Source of the DNA: an uncultured Pelagibacteraceae bacterium
GTDB lineage: Bacteria; Pseudomonadota; Alphaproteobacteria; Pelagibacterales; Pelagibacteraceae
Length of the DNA: 64,000 nt
Assembly (NCBI GenBank): GCA_902578315.1
Contig: CACHCL010000001.1
Span: forward strand, 124,001-188,000
Direction: 5' to 3'
Part shown: positions 32,504 through 47,170 of the stretch, one piece after another
Position numbering within the stretch: the first letter of the stretch is position 1
Layout of the letters: every line of letters begins with the position of its first letter
Notes under the pieces: generated by a model
Seen by the model: the letters and a program-made list of their open reading frames with translations, nothing else
Told to the model about the DNA's origin: nothing
Database searches by the model: none
Program-made: the position numbers and the translations under genes

Positions 32504-33763
32504 CTAATTAAACCTTTTTGAGCTGTAAGGAGTTAAATCTAAATTAGTTTTTTCTCCAGCAACTATTCCAGAAATAATTTTGCCTGTTATTGCACCTAAA
32601 GTCCAACCTAAATGTTGGTGGCCAAATGCGTATATAATATTCTTGTTTTTTAAAGAGGGTCCCAAAATAGGTAAAAAATCGGGTAATGTAGGTCTAAAAC
32701 CTAGCCACTCATCGTCATGATTACCTAATTGAGGAAGTAATTCTTTTGCACAATTAATAATATAATTGATCCTTTTTTTTGAAAGAGGATTTTCTAGTCC
32801 ACCCAGCTCTACCGTTCCGACTGCTCTTAATCCTTGATTCATTGGCGTCATTCCAAAACCTCGATCAAGAAAAATTACCGGTCGGGAAATTAAATCTTGT
32901 TGGTTCTTAAAGTGGACATGGTAACCTCTTTCAGTATCAAGGGGAATTTTTTCACCCAATTGATCTGTAAATTTTTTTGAAAATGCGCCAGATGCAATTA
33001 CAGATTTTTCAAATTTGTATTCTTCATTATCTGTCTTAATTAGTGTTTCGTTATAACTGGTTTGGCTTAAGCTTTTTACGTCGCTTTGAATAAATTTTCC
33101 TCCATTTTCTAAAAATAACCTAAATACTTTTCTTAATATGCCATGAGGATCTCTTGCATGCATTGCGTAATCAAAAATTACTCCTGCATCAAAAACGGGA
33201 TTTAAATTCGGCTCTAATTTTATAATTTCTTCCTTTGAAAGAAGCTTTTGCTTAATACCCAAATCTTTTCTAACTTTAATTTCAAGATTTCTGCTTTTTA
33301 AGTTTTTATTTGTCCAAACGTATATGATGCCCTTTTTTTCAACTAAGTTAGTTGTGTCAATCTCTTTGAAAATTTCCTCATAGGCATCTAAAGATAAATT
33401 AAGAATTTGATGCATATATTTTGCCGTGTGAAGCATCGATTTTTTGTTACAATTTTTAAGATAATGATAAAACCAAGAAAACATTTTAGGTACATAATTC
33501 CATTTTAATGCTAAAGGACCATATGAACTTAAAAGCATTTTAGGAACATCATATAAAATATCTGTTCGATTTAGTTGTAAGACTGCATAGGGTGAAAAAT
33601 GACCTGCATTGCCATAAGAGGCTGGCTTAAATTCTTTTGAGAGGGGATCATTTCTATCGAAAATTGTAACAGGTATTCCTCTTTTTATTAATTGCAAACC
33701 TGTACAAACTCCTTGGATACCGCAACCAACAATACCAACTGATTTACACTTATGATTTTCCAT
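32504..33763 (-). CDS. DadA-like D-amino acid dehydrogenase (FAD oxidoreductase)
   Basis: 419 residues in the DAO fold. The FAD motif SVGIVGCGIQGVCTGLQLIKRGIPVTIFDRND is at residues 8-39, with G-x-G-x-x-G slightly varied. The substrate domain includes NAGHFSPYAVLQLNRTDILYDVPKML and the C-terminal PTLPDFLPILGPSLKNKNIIYAFGHQHLGWTLGAITGKIISGI. This is the pattern of the D-amino-acid dehydrogenase small subunit, which passes electrons to the respiratory chain. It precedes the DMT transporter gene by 7 bases. Confidence 0.82.
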   Translation of the reverse strand: MENHKCKSVGIVGCGIQGVCTGLQLIKRGIPVTIFDRNDPLSKEFKPASYGNAGHFSPYAVLQLNRTDILYDVPKMLLSSYGPLALKWNYVPKMFSWFYHYLKNCNKKSMLHTAKYMHQILNLSLDAYEEIFKEIDTTNLVEKKGIIYVWTNKNLKSRNLEIKVRKDLGIKQKLLSKEEIIKLEPNLNPVFDAGVIFDYAMHARDPHGILRKVFRLFLENGGKFIQSDVKSLSQTSYNETLIKTDNEEYKFEKSVIASGAFSKKFTDQLGEKIPLDTERGYHVHFKNQQDLISRPVIFLDRGFGMTPMNQGLRAVGTVELGGLENPLSKKRINYIINCAKELLPQLGNHDDEWLGFRPTLPDFLPILGPSLKNKNIIYAFGHQHLGWTLGAITGKIISGIVAGEKTNLDLTPYSSKRFN

Positions 33764-33807
33764 TAGGAAATTATATTGTAATAGTAAAAAATTTAAAGTG
33801 CGGTAGA

Positions 33808-34272
33808 TTAGGCTAAAGCTTCTTTATTAACCACTTCTGGTCTGTCTTCGCTTTCTGATTGTTCTTTTTTATCTTTTTTCTTGAATAAGAAATCGCCTGT
33901 AATTGAAGTTTTTGATTTATTTGTTTTTTTAATGTATCCGTCGATATCGGCTCCATTCTCAGTTTTTAAGTTATTTCCAAATTCAATGTCGCCCTTTACT
34001 GTACCTGTTGCACCAATTACAACATCTTGACCGGAAACTTTACCGTCCATGTGACCGTGTATTTCAATGTGATCACCCTCCACTGAGCCAGTGATAGAGC
34101 CTGTTTCTCTAACAATTATTTCTTTTGAATAAACTGGACCTTTTACTAATCCGGCTACGTCTATCGCTCCAGAACTATTTATAGTTCCTTCAATGCTCAC
34201 GGTCTCACTAATTAAAGATCTTTCTGAGTCTGTAAGTTTTTTTTTCTTATCTCCAAACATATAATTTTTCAT
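33808..34272 (-). CDS. Bactofilin (polymerising scaffold protein)
   Basis: 154 residues from ATG at 34272. An upstream in-frame ATG at 34302 is less likely, because AGGTGG stands 7 bases before the inner ATG. The central region repeats strands such as SLISETVSIEGTINSSGAIDVAGLVKGPVYSKEIIVRETGSITGSVEGDHIEIHGHMDGKVSG, the right-handed beta-helix of bactofilins (DUF583). It forms membrane-associated filaments linked to cell-wall shape. The adjoining rod-shape genes on the same strand support that role. Confidence 0.85.
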   Translation of the reverse strand: MKNYMFGDKKKKLTDSERSLISETVSIEGTINSSGAIDVAGLVKGPVYSKEIIVRETGSITGSVEGDHIEIHGHMDGKVSGQDVVIGATGTVKGDIEFGNNLKTENGADIDGYIKKTNKSKTSITGDFLFKKKDKKEQSESEDRPEVVNKEALA

Positions 34273-34336
34273 AAATAAACCACCTATTTTGATGATATAC
34301 AAGTCTCAAAAAAAACCAAATTGGTCCAAATTAGGT

Positions 34337-35461
34337 TTAATTTACTGGGGTATCTTTGTAAACTTTACAAGACATAACAATGCCTAAACCAAGCATAATT
34401 GCCATCATTGATGAGCCCCCGTACGACATAATTGGTAATGGTGAACCTACTATAGGTAAAAGACCTAATACCATCATCATATTTACTACAACATAAATAA
34501 AGAAAGCTGTTGCAAAGCTATAACAATAAAGCTTTCCAAAGCTGCTCCTTGTTATGTTTCCTATTTTTACTATTCTCCAAACGATTATCGCGTATAAAAA
34601 TAAAATGAACAATGAACCAAAAAAACCGAATTCTTCAGAAAAAAGAGTAAAAATAAAATCTGTATGTTTTTCTGGAAGATAATCAAGATAACTTTGTGAA
34701 CCTTGTAAAAATCCTTTACCAAAAAGTCCACCAGATCCTATCGCAATTTTAGACTGAATAATTTGATAACCAGCTCCCAGTGGGTCTCTTTCAGGATTCA
34801 AAAAAGTAAGTATTCTTGACTTTTGATACGGTTTTAAAAAAGATATTGCTATTGGTAATAATGCTAAAAAAGCTAGGCCTGAAAATGCAAAAAACTTTAC
34901 TCTTACCCCAGCAAGCCAAGCAACTGTTAAACCTCCCGCAGCAATAAGTAGTGCGGTTCCAAGATCTGGCTGAGTTGCAACAAGAATTAATGGAGCAATA
35001 AGAACTACAATGGGTAAAAACAAAAACCGAATTTGATTAATATTTTCTATCGAAATTCTGTGATAATATTTTGCTAAAAATAAAATCAAACCAACTTTCA
35101 TCAGCTCTGATGGCTGCAGATTCATAAAATAAAGATCTAACCATCTTTTTGAGCCAGACGAAGTTAGTCCAAAATATTTTACACCAAGTAATAAAATAAA
35201 AAACAAAATATAAATTAGATAGCTTTGACTGTGCCAAAATCTAATCTGAATAAAGGATAAGAGTAAAAACATTCCAAAAAAAATAAAAAATCTTAGAATA
35301 TGGCTTTTAGTATGATATTTTAATTCTCCTCCATCTGTAGAATACATTGCCAATATGCTCACAAGCCCTAGAATGAAAATTGAAAATATTAGAATGTAGT
35401 CTAAAGAGAGAATTTTATCTTTTATACTCAAAGATGATTGAATAGATCTTGTTCTGAACAT
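34337..35461 (-). CDS. rodA: Rod-shape peptidoglycan glycosyltransferase RodA
   Basis: 374 residues, SEDS family with ten membrane segments. Signature text includes GSKRWLDLYFMNLQPSELMKVGLILFLAKYY near residue 107, VATQPDLGTALLIAAGGLTVAWLAG near 160 and the C-terminal GLLPIVGSPLPIMSYGGSSMM. It polymerises glycan strands with PBP2 during elongation. It shares one base with the end of mrdA, so stoichiometric synthesis is likely. Confidence 0.93.
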   Translation of the reverse strand: MFRTRSIQSSLSIKDKILSLDYILIFSIFILGLVSILAMYSTDGGELKYHTKSHILRFFIFFGMFLLLSFIQIRFWHSQSYLIYILFFILLLGVKYFGLTSSGSKRWLDLYFMNLQPSELMKVGLILFLAKYYHRISIENINQIRFLFLPIVVLIAPLILVATQPDLGTALLIAAGGLTVAWLAGVRVKFFAFSGLAFLALLPIAISFLKPYQKSRILTFLNPERDPLGAGYQIIQSKIAIGSGGLFGKGFLQGSQSYLDYLPEKHTDFIFTLFSEEFGFFGSLFILFLYAIIVWRIVKIGNITRSSFGKLYCYSFATAFFIYVVVNMMMVLGLLPIVGSPLPIMSYGGSSMMAIMLGLGIVMSCKVYKDTPVN

Positions 35462-37395
35462 TATATAGTCTCCCCTAACAAACTATTAACTCTTTGTCTT
35501 AATTCATGACGCTCCAATACTTTTTTTATAACTTTTTTTGCGATTGGTGCTGCAGCTTTTCCTCCCGATCCGCCATGTTCTACTAAAACACTAATAGCGT
35601 ATTTTGGATCATCATAAGGTGCATAAGCAACAAATAGTGCATGGTCTCTATCTTTGTAAGGCAGACTTTCTTGTTTAACTTCAGCTTCTCTTTGAGCTTC
35701 TGTAAACCTTTTAATCTGAGAGGAACCAGTTTTTCCAGCAAAAGTGAATTTTTTATTTTCCCATCTATGTCTATAGGAGGTCCCGCCTGGCTCATTGGAT
35801 GAAGAAAACATTGCATCTTTAATTAAATTTATATGCTCTTGATTTTTAAATAAAGGCTTTAAGTCAAAATTAGAAACCAATAAATCAGTCGGAAGAGGTT
35901 CGTTTGGATTCTCATTTTTATGTTTTATGTAGTCTCTTAAATTGTTATTTTTTTCATCAAATAATATTCTTGGATATATTTTAAAACCTCCATTAGCAAT
36001 CTGAGCTGTCATCAAGCACAATTGCAATGGCGTGCTTTGAAAATAACCTTGGCCAATACCTGAGTGTAAAGTTTCTCCTAGATACCAGTTTTGACCAATA
36101 AACTTTTTTTTCCACTTCGTGTCTGGAACTACCCCTGCTCTCTCTTCAACAAAATCTTTAAGAACTTTTTTTCCCAACCCAAATTTTTTTGCAGTTTCTG
36201 ACAATCTATCGACACCTAGTTTACGAGCTACTTCGTAAAAATAAACGTCACAGGATCTTTGTATTCCTTTTCTTAGATTAACAATACCATGTCCCTCTTT
36301 TTCCCAGCAGTGAAATTTTTCTCCATATAGTTCTATTTTACCCTTACACCTAAAAGTATCTAATGGTTTGATGACGCCGTTCTCTAATGCGCTTAGAGCT
36401 ACTAAAGTTTTAATAGTTGAACCCGGTGGGTATAAACCTGAAATTGTCTTATTAGTTAAAGGTCTCATTTCATTTTTGAGAAGACTATTCCAATATTTTT
36501 TATCTAATCCATGAACAAATTCATTTGGTTCAAAAGTTGGTGAGGAAACTAAAGATATAATATCTCCATTATAAACATCCATTACACAAACTGCAGCTGC
36601 TTTGTCTTTCAGAAGTTCACTCGTAAATTTTTGAACCTCGAAATCTAATGTTGTTTTAAAACTTTTTCCTGCCTGCCCTTCGTTTACTTGAATTTGTTTG
36701 ATTCTTTTTCCATATGCATTGACTTCATATCTTTGAAATCCAACCGATCCAATAATTTCTTGATCTAATTTTCTTTCTAGACCTGTTTTACCAATTGTCA
36801 TTCCAGGAACATGTAGATCTTTTAAATATTTTTTAGTTTGAAGATCTTTAGCACTAACTTGAGATACATATCCTAAAATATGTGCAGAAGAATTATCAGG
36901 ATACATTCTTGCAACCGATACCACTGGTTTTACACCATCTAACTCATGTAAAAATAAATTTAATCTTGAAAACTCAGACCATGTTATATTGTCTGAAATT
37001 ATAATTGGTTCCCATGGCTTTTGTTTGGCAATCACTTTTTTTAAGAAAAATAATTTTTTATCTGTAATATTTAATATCGTTTTTAATCTTACGAAAAGTT
37101 TTTCGATATCTTTTGAATTTTCAGGAATGAAATGAACTTGATAAACCTGCTTGTTTGAAGCGATTTCCTTGTCAAAAAAATCTTTTATAACACCTCTTTC
37201 TGGAGCTAATTTCCACTCTCTAAATCTATTTTTATCAGATAAAGTTTTATATTTTGTTCTTTCATTAATTTGTAAAGAAACTAATCGACCAACTATCCCA
37301 ACTAACACGACAGCTTTAGCGGCAGTAAGTAAAAACATTCTTCTGCTAATTAATTTTGATTTAATAACAGTATTTCCTGAGCTGGGACTAAGCAT
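35461..37395 (-). CDS. mrdA: Penicillin-binding protein 2 (elongation transpeptidase)
   Basis: 644 residues. A single N-terminal membrane anchor (about residues 20-40) is followed by the PBP dimerisation region and the transpeptidase domain. The active-site Ser is in PPGSTIKTL (SxxK), the second motif is SCDVYFYE (SxN position filled by SCD) and the third is FAGKTGSSQIK (KTG). It crosslinks peptidoglycan with RodA. It overlaps mreD by 8 bases. Confidence 0.92.
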   Translation of the reverse strand: MLSPSSGNTVIKSKLISRRMFLLTAAKAVVLVGIVGRLVSLQINERTKYKTLSDKNRFREWKLAPERGVIKDFFDKEIASNKQVYQVHFIPENSKDIEKLFVRLKTILNITDKKLFFLKKVIAKQKPWEPIIISDNITWSEFSRLNLFLHELDGVKPVVSVARMYPDNSSAHILGYVSQVSAKDLQTKKYLKDLHVPGMTIGKTGLERKLDQEIIGSVGFQRYEVNAYGKRIKQIQVNEGQAGKSFKTTLDFEVQKFTSELLKDKAAAVCVMDVYNGDIISLVSSPTFEPNEFVHGLDKKYWNSLLKNEMRPLTNKTISGLYPPGSTIKTLVALSALENGVIKPLDTFRCKGKIELYGEKFHCWEKEGHGIVNLRKGIQRSCDVYFYEVARKLGVDRLSETAKKFGLGKKVLKDFVEERAGVVPDTKWKKKFIGQNWYLGETLHSGIGQGYFQSTPLQLCLMTAQIANGGFKIYPRILFDEKNNNLRDYIKHKNENPNEPLPTDLLVSNFDLKPLFKNQEHINLIKDAMFSSSNEPGGTSYRHRWENKKFTFAGKTGSSQIKRFTEAQREAEVKQESLPYKDRDHALFVAYAPYDDPKYAISVLVEHGGSGGKAAAPIAKKVIKKVLERHELRQRVNSLLGETI

Positions 37396-37900
37396 CTCGA
37401 TTACCTATGAAAGTGATTTGGTAAAGATTGAATAATAACCAAAAAATAGGAAACATAAAAAAAGTAAAAAACATGTTGTAACCTATTTTTGAAAAAGAAA
37501 AGGATAAATCTGAAAAATTATTTAATAGTGAAAAGAATAACAAATTCGAAAATAGCATTGCCATGAAAAAGGTGAACCAATCTGAGGCTATGGTTGTATT
37601 AACACTTTTATTCCTGACATATGTTCCAACAAAAATTATTATTAAGTATGATAAAGAACTTATACCAAGCGGAAAACCCATAACAACATCATTTACAAGA
37701 CCGGCAATAAATATGTGTCCATTGGCTAAAATTTCCGGTCTTTTTAAAACCCAAAAATAAATTAAAATAATTTGAAAATTAAGAGTAAATATTTCAAAAA
37801 TTTTCTCGAGATTAGTGTCTACCTCACTTATACAAAGATAATATAAAAGTATTAAAGGGCCCGCATTGTAAAATTTTTTTATAATAGATCCTCTAGCCAT
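37388..37900 (-). CDS. mreD: Rod-shape determining protein MreD
   Basis: 170 residues with five or six hydrophobic segments, as in MreD. The sequence is weakly conserved in this family, so the call rests on topology, the GLVNDVVMGFPLGISSLSYLII segment and position between mreC and mrdA. It shares a single base with the mreC stop. It supports assembly of the elongasome in the inner membrane. Confidence 0.85.
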   Translation of the reverse strand: MARGSIIKKFYNAGPLILLYYLCISEVDTNLEKIFEIFTLNFQIILIYFWVLKRPEILANGHIFIAGLVNDVVMGFPLGISSLSYLIIIFVGTYVRNKSVNTTIASDWFTFFMAMLFSNLLFFSLLNNFSDLSFSFSKIGYNMFFTFFMFPIFWLLFNLYQITFIGNRDA

Positions 37901-38745
37901 TAAAAATCGCCTTTCTTAGTCAAATTTAAATTAACAGTCACAAAAGATAGTTGATTCGGATCTACAAAAAGATCAACTCCGCCATTCTCGTTAGTTATTC
38001 CAATTGGTGTTCCCGAATTGAATATTCCATCCTTACCTGATGCAAAAACATTTACATCTTCAATTAAATTATAATCTTCAGGTAAATATTCAAGGACTGG
38101 ATTACTTAAGCCGCTTCCCGAAAGAATAGCTTGGGCTCCCTGTGCAAGAGTGACTGGAATTCGGCTATTAAGATCATTTAATAATAAAACCCTTGAAGAA
38201 AGGTAATTTGTCTCTACAACTCTTCCTACTAAATAATTATTTTTAGTAACCGGCATACCTTTAAGCACACCTGAACTTGTTCCTTTATTTATAATTATTG
38301 ATTTTAAGAAGGGGCTATTTTTATCAACTAGGACTTTTGCAAGTATAATGTTACTCAAGTTTTTATTGAAATACTCCGTCTCTAAAATCTTTTGAAGATT
38401 TTTATTCTCGTCTGTCAAAAATTCAACATTTAACTCAAGGGACTTTAATTTTTCTATTTCAATTTTTAATCTTTTATTTTCTTCTCTTACGTTAAAGAAA
38501 CTTGAGAGATCTTTACTAACTTCTGGTACAAATCTTGTTGGGGCTGATACTAAAAATGTTACACGATATACAATATCATTTATTAAACCCCTTACTGGTT
38601 TAGTAAACTTCGTGCCATAGACGTCTAAGAAAAATATTAAAAGAGCTAAAAAAATTAAAGATAAAACTGAAAATTTTTGGGCTCCTCCTCGTTTAAGAAG
38701 AGCAGAACGGAACGCTATACCAAAATCATCTCTACTAACTGACAT
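37900..38745 (-). CDS. mreC: Rod-shape determining protein MreC
   Basis: 281 residues. A membrane helix (about residues 25-45) precedes a coiled coil (about 70-115, VREENKRLKIEIEKLKSLELNVEFLTDENKNLQKIL) and the periplasmic beta domain with KSIIINKGTSSGVLKGMPVTKNNYLVGRV. MreC activates PBP2 in the elongasome. It follows mreB after 18 bases. Confidence 0.92.
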   Translation of the reverse strand: MSVSRDDFGIAFRSALLKRGGAQKFSVLSLIFLALLIFFLDVYGTKFTKPVRGLINDIVYRVTFLVSAPTRFVPEVSKDLSSFFNVREENKRLKIEIEKLKSLELNVEFLTDENKNLQKILETEYFNKNLSNIILAKVLVDKNSPFLKSIIINKGTSSGVLKGMPVTKNNYLVGRVVETNYLSSRVLLLNDLNSRIPVTLAQGAQAILSGSGLSNPVLEYLPEDYNLIEDVNVFASGKDGIFNSGTPIGITNENGGVDLFVDPNQLSFVTVNLNLTKKGDF

Positions 38746-38763
38746 TTATACATTTAAAATAAA

Positions 38764-41371
<2,608 letters not shown>

Positions 41372-41473
41372 AAATAAATAATTGTAAAAATTAAAAGCTT
41401 CTCATATTACAATCAAAGCTAGAATTTGCAAATAATTATGTGGTTCAGGATGGTGTTTTAGACTCAGATTGGG

Positions 41474-43043
<1,570 letters not shown>

Positions 43044-43044
<1 letters not shown>

Positions 43045-44810
43045 TAAACTAAAACTTTCCCCTCGTCTGAAATTTCTTCCTCTTCTTCAGGTCCTAAGAT
43101 CATTTGATTATGCGGCTTACCTGAAGGTATCATTGGAAAACAATTTTCAGCTTTATCTACAACACAGTCAAATATTACAGGTCTATCTATATTGATCATT
43201 TCTTTTATCTTTTCATCCAACTCATTTGGTGTTTTTGCTCTTATTCCGACACATCCATATGACTCTGCTAACTTTACAAAATCCGGTAATGCGGCTGTAT
43301 AGCTTTCAGAATAATTTTTTTCGTGTAAAAGTTCTTGCCACTGTCTCACCATTCCCATGTATTCATTATTCAATATAAATATTTTTATAGGTAATCTATA
43401 TTGTACCGCTGTAGACATTTCTTGCATTGTCATTAAAACTGATGCTTCTCCTGCAATATCAACAACTAATTTGCCTGGATTTGCAATTTGAACTCCAATA
43501 GCTGCTGGTAGCCCATATCCCATCGTACCAAGACCTCCAGATGTCATCCATCTATTAGGTTTATTAAATTTGTAATGTTGAGCTGCCCACATTTGATGCT
43601 GACCCACTTCAGTAGTAATAAACGTATCTTGATTTTTTGTTAATTCATACAATCTTTGAACTGCATATTGAGGTTTAATAATCGTATCACTATTAATAAA
43701 GTTTAAAGATTTTTTTTCTCTCCATTTTTCAATTTGTTCCCACCATTTAGACGTTTTTTGCTTGTTAGAATTTACAAAGTTTTTATTTTTTTCTTTGAAT
43801 CTTTTAATTAAAGATTTTAAAAGTGTAGTAACATCACTAACAATAGCTAAATCTACTTTAATATTTTTTCCAATTGATGATGGATCAATATCAACATGAA
43901 TTTTTTTTGAATGAGGCGAAAATTCATCAACCTTTCCAGTAATTCTATCATCGAACCTTGCACCAATATTTATCATTAAGTCACAATCATGCATCGCATT
44001 GTTTGCTTCATAAGTTCCGTGCATACCTAGCATGCCTAAAAATTGTGGATCGTCACCAGGATATGCTCCAAGGCCTTGTAAAGTTGATGTTATTGGAAAA
44101 CCAGTTAAAGAAACTAATTCTCTTAAATGTTTGCTCGCGTCAGGTCCGGAGTTAATAACTCCTCCGCCAGTATAAAAAATAGGCTTAGAAGATTTTTTTA
44201 TAAGATCAATAAACTTATCTAATTCAGAGTTAGGTATTTTATAAGTAGCTTTACCATTAAGTTTTTTTTTAAGTGTATTCTTGAAAAATTTGTATTTACC
44301 TTTTTTAAATTGTATGTCTTTTGGAATATCGACTAAAACTGGCCCAGGCCTACCTGTAGTTGCTACCTCGAATGCTAAATGTAAAATTCTTGAAAGATCA
44401 TTAACATCTTTCACAAGCCAATTATGTTTTGTACAAGGTCGCGTTATTCCAGTTGTATCACACTCCTGAAAGGCATCTGTTCCTATTAAATGAGTTGGTA
44501 CTTGTCCTGATATACAAACAAGAGGTATTGAGTCCATGTAAGCATCTGTAAGAGCTGTTACTGCATTAGTGGCGCCGGGCCCGGAAGTTACTAATAATAC
44601 TCCTGGCTTACCACTCGACCTCGCGTACCCCTCTGCGGAGTGACCTGCACCTTGCTCGTGTCTTGCTAAAATATGTTTTATAGATTTATGATTTTTTAAT
44701 TCATCATAAATTGGCAATACAGCACCTCCAGGGTAACCAAAAATATATTCAACTTTTTGGTCCTCTAGTGCTTTAAATACAATTTCCGCTCCGCTCAATA
44801 ATTTTGGCAT
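43044..44810 (-). CDS. ilvI: Acetolactate synthase catalytic subunit
   Basis: 588 residues. Catalytic Glu lies in LARHEQGAGHSAEGYARSSGKPG near residue 49-71. The FAD/TPP fold includes GLGTMGYGLPAAIGVQIANPGKLVVDIAGEASVLMTMQEMSTAVQY. The metal-binding motif usually written GDGS or GDAS reads GEAS here, an Asp to Glu change, with the following NN in FILNNEYMG intact. It makes acetolactate from pyruvate. A promoter-like TTGACG / TAGATT pair lies immediately upstream. Confidence 0.93.
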
Positions 44811-44816
44811 TCATAC

Positions 44817-44844
44817 AATCTAGCCTAGAAATGATTTGCGTCAA
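44817..44844 (-). promoter_or_regulatory. Possible promoter for ilvI operon
   Basis: On the minus strand TTGACG (44844-44839) is followed after 16 bases by TAGATT (44822-44817). The predicted start of transcription falls near the ilvI ATG at 44810, so the message may have no or a very short leader. The -10 match is only 4 of 6. Confidence 0.35.
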
Positions 44845-44847
44845 GTT

Positions 44848-45783
44848 TTAGCTGACGACTTTTAATGATTTTTTTAAAAGAATTGAGAAATTTTTCGAAT
44901 AAAGCTTATTCCAATTCTTCATATGGCCTCTAGCCCAAGTATTTTGTCTCTTTGCGTATTGTCTGGTCTTTATATTAATAAGCTCTTTGCATTGGTCTAA
45001 TGAGATTGACCTCTTCAAAAAATCATTGATTTCTTGAACACCTATTATTTTATTTGCTGATAAGCTTTTATTAATTTTAAGTCTGTTGAATTTTCTTACT
45101 TCATCAACACATTTATTTTTAATCATTAGCTCTGTCCTTTGAGAAATTTTTTTTAACAATTCTTCCCTTGGAATATCAATGAATATCTTTTTTATTTCAA
45201 AATCTAAGAAATCAGATTTTGTATTCGTAAACCAGTCGAATAATGATTTTTTTGTTTTAATCTTTACTTCATAAGCTCTTTGAATTCTTTGTGAATCGGT
45301 TGGAAGAATTCTGCCCTTAATTTTGGGATCAAGTTTAAGAAGAAGATCATAAAATCTTTTAAAACCAATTTTTTTATACATATTTCTTACTTTATTTCTT
45401 GTTTTTAAATCTATATTTGGAATTTTGCTTATGCCTTTTGTTATTGCATTAAAATAAAGGCCAGTTCCTCCTACAATTATCGGAATTTTTTTCTTTTTCA
45501 GACAAAAATTAATTTTTTTTTTTGCTTGTTTAAGCCAGTCTCCTACTGAAAAATATCTTTTAACTGAAATTACCCCATAAAGATGGTGTTTAATCTTTTG
45601 AGTATCACTAAAACTTGGACGAGATGACAAAATTTTAAATTCTTTAAATACTTGCATACTGTCCGCATTAATAATTTCTCCATTTAATTTTCTGGCTAAA
45701 CTAATTGCTAGTTTTGATTTTCCTGATGCTGTAGGTCCGGCTAAAAGAATAATTTTTTTTGACAAACTAATTAATTTTAACAC
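44848..45783 (-). CDS. miaA: tRNA dimethylallyltransferase MiaA
   Basis: 311 residues from GTG at 45783; a TTG start at 45765, just after the degP stop, is equally possible. The P-loop LLAGPTASGKSKLAISLA begins the domain. INADSMQVFKEFKILSSRPS, PIIVGGTGLYFNAI and TDSQRIQRAYEV are MiaA hallmarks. It adds the dimethylallyl group to A37 of tRNAs reading codons that begin with U. With the GTG start it overlaps degP by 17 bases. Confidence 0.9.
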   Translation of the reverse strand: MLKLISLSKKIILLAGPTASGKSKLAISLARKLNGEIINADSMQVFKEFKILSSRPSFSDTQKIKHHLYGVISVKRYFSVGDWLKQAKKKINFCLKKKKIPIIVGGTGLYFNAITKGISKIPNIDLKTRNKVRNMYKKIGFKRFYDLLLKLDPKIKGRILPTDSQRIQRAYEVKIKTKKSLFDWFTNTKSDFLDFEIKKIFIDIPREELLKKISQRTELMIKNKCVDEVRKFNRLKINKSLSANKIIGVQEINDFLKRSISLDQCKELINIKTRQYAKRQNTWARGHMKNWNKLYSKNFSILLKKSLKVVS

Positions 45784-47170
45784 CTAAGTATCGTCTTCGA
45801 TTATCTTTATTAATTATTGTTAATAATAATGTTTTTTCACCTTTTTTAAAAAAACCTTCAACTTTTCTTTTAAGATCAGAAGAATTTTTTACTGAATTTT
45901 TTTGAACTTCAATAATTATGTCGTTAACACTTAATAAATTATACAAAGGACTACGACTTGAGATATCTGTAATTACTACTCCAGTAGTTTTTTTATTTAA
46001 ATTTCTTGAAGAAATATCTTCGTTTGTGATTTCTCTTACTGCTATTTTTAAATTCTCAATATCAATATCTTTTTTTACTTTTTGAGGTTTTGTTTCTTTA
46101 AATTCTTCAGAAGTTTCAAGTCTACCAAGAATTAACCTTTTGGAAATTAATTTTTTATTCCTCCAAACTTTTAATTCAACACTTTTGCCAACCTCAGTAC
46201 TAGCTACAACATTTGGGAGTTTTTTCATTGTGCTAATTCTTTTGCCGTCAAATTCTAATATAATATCTCCAGCCTTGATCCCTGCTTTTTCCGCAGGACT
46301 ATTTTTTCCAACACTTGCAACTAACGCGCCTTCAGGTTTTTTTAATTTTTCTACTTCTGCAATCTCTTTACTTACTTCTTGTATTCTTACACCCAACCAG
46401 CCTCTTTTTGTTTCTCCAAATTTAATTAATTGATCTATGACATTCGATGCTGCGTTAGCTGGAATAGCAAAACCAATACCAATTGAACCTGACTGACCAG
46501 GAGCAATAATTGCAGTATTAATCCCTATTACTTCTCCTTTCATATTAAATAAAGGTCCACCGGAGTTACCTTGGTTGATTGAAGCATCAGTTTGAATAAA
46601 ATCCTCATATCTTGTTAGTCCGATCTGTCTGTTTCTAGCAGAAATTATACCAGAGGTTACAGTGCCACCTAAACCAAAAGGATTTCCTATTGCTACAACC
46701 CAGTCACCAACTCTTGCCTTGCTAGAGTCACCAAATGAAACTGGTTTAAACTTATCCTTGGTTTCCATTTTTATAACTGCAATGTCCATATACGGGTCTG
46801 CGCCAATAACTTTTGCTTCATACTCTTTTTCTCCTACTCTTACTAAAATATCCTCTGCATTAGCAACTACATGATTATTTGTAATAACAATTCCTTTTTC
46901 ATCTATGACAAAACCAGATCCTAGAGATGAAGCTTTTCTCTCTGTTGGTCTTTCAAAATCTTTAAACATTTCTCCAAATGGTGATCCTGGAGGAAACTGA
47001 AATGGAAATTGATTTGTTGTTGTTCGTACGGTTTGAGTTGTAGAAATATTCACTACGGAAGGCATTAATTTTTCAGCTAAATCAGCAAAAGACTCTGGTA
47101 CAGGTTTTGCGTTAGCAAACGAGAAATTTATTATTAAAAATAAAATAAGTAACTTTTTAATAGAAGTCAT
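45767..47170 (-). CDS. Periplasmic serine protease DegP/DegQ family
   Basis: 467 residues with a signal peptide (residues 1-21, ending FANA). The triad is His in VITNNHVVAN, Asp in DPYMDIAVIKM and Ser in NQGNSGGPLFN. PDZ domain one starts near KRGWLGVRIQEVSKEIAEV; PDZ two lies near the C-terminus (KKTTGVVITDISSRSPLYNLLSVNDIIIEVQKNSV). It degrades or refolds misfolded envelope proteins. It is in a run with hflK and hflC on the same strand, a frequent grouping for membrane protein quality control. Confidence 0.93.
   Translation of the reverse strand: MTSIKKLLILFLIINFSFANAKPVPESFADLAEKLMPSVVNISTTQTVRTTTNQFPFQFPPGSPFGEMFKDFERPTERKASSLGSGFVIDEKGIVITNNHVVANAEDILVRVGEKEYEAKVIGADPYMDIAVIKMETKDKFKPVSFGDSSKARVGDWVVAIGNPFGLGGTVTSGIISARNRQIGLTRYEDFIQTDASINQGNSGGPLFNMKGEVIGINTAIIAPGQSGSIGIGFAIPANAASNVIDQLIKFGETKRGWLGVRIQEVSKEIAEVEKLKKPEGALVASVGKNSPAEKAGIKAGDIILEFDGKRISTMKKLPNVVASTEVGKSVELKVWRNKKLISKRLILGRLETSEEFKETKPQKVKKDIDIENLKIAVREITNEDISSRNLNKKTTGVVITDISSRSPLYNLLSVNDIIIEVQKNSVKNSSDLKRKVEGFFKKGEKTLLLTIINKDNRRRYLGVKIN

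Noticed and set aside
32504-33763. Candidate L-2-hydroxyglutarate oxidase (LhgO) to complete the glutarate pathway
   Set aside because: The sequence matches the DadA-type D-amino acid dehydrogenase better (NAGHFSPYA and PTLPDFLPILGPS segments) and is 20 kb from csiD in another operon.
41372-41473. Possible small RNA or leader peptide between ilvC and leuA
   Set aside because: No stable hairpin with T-run and no ORF with run of Leu, Ile or Val codons is present. The 102 bases hold nothing I can support.
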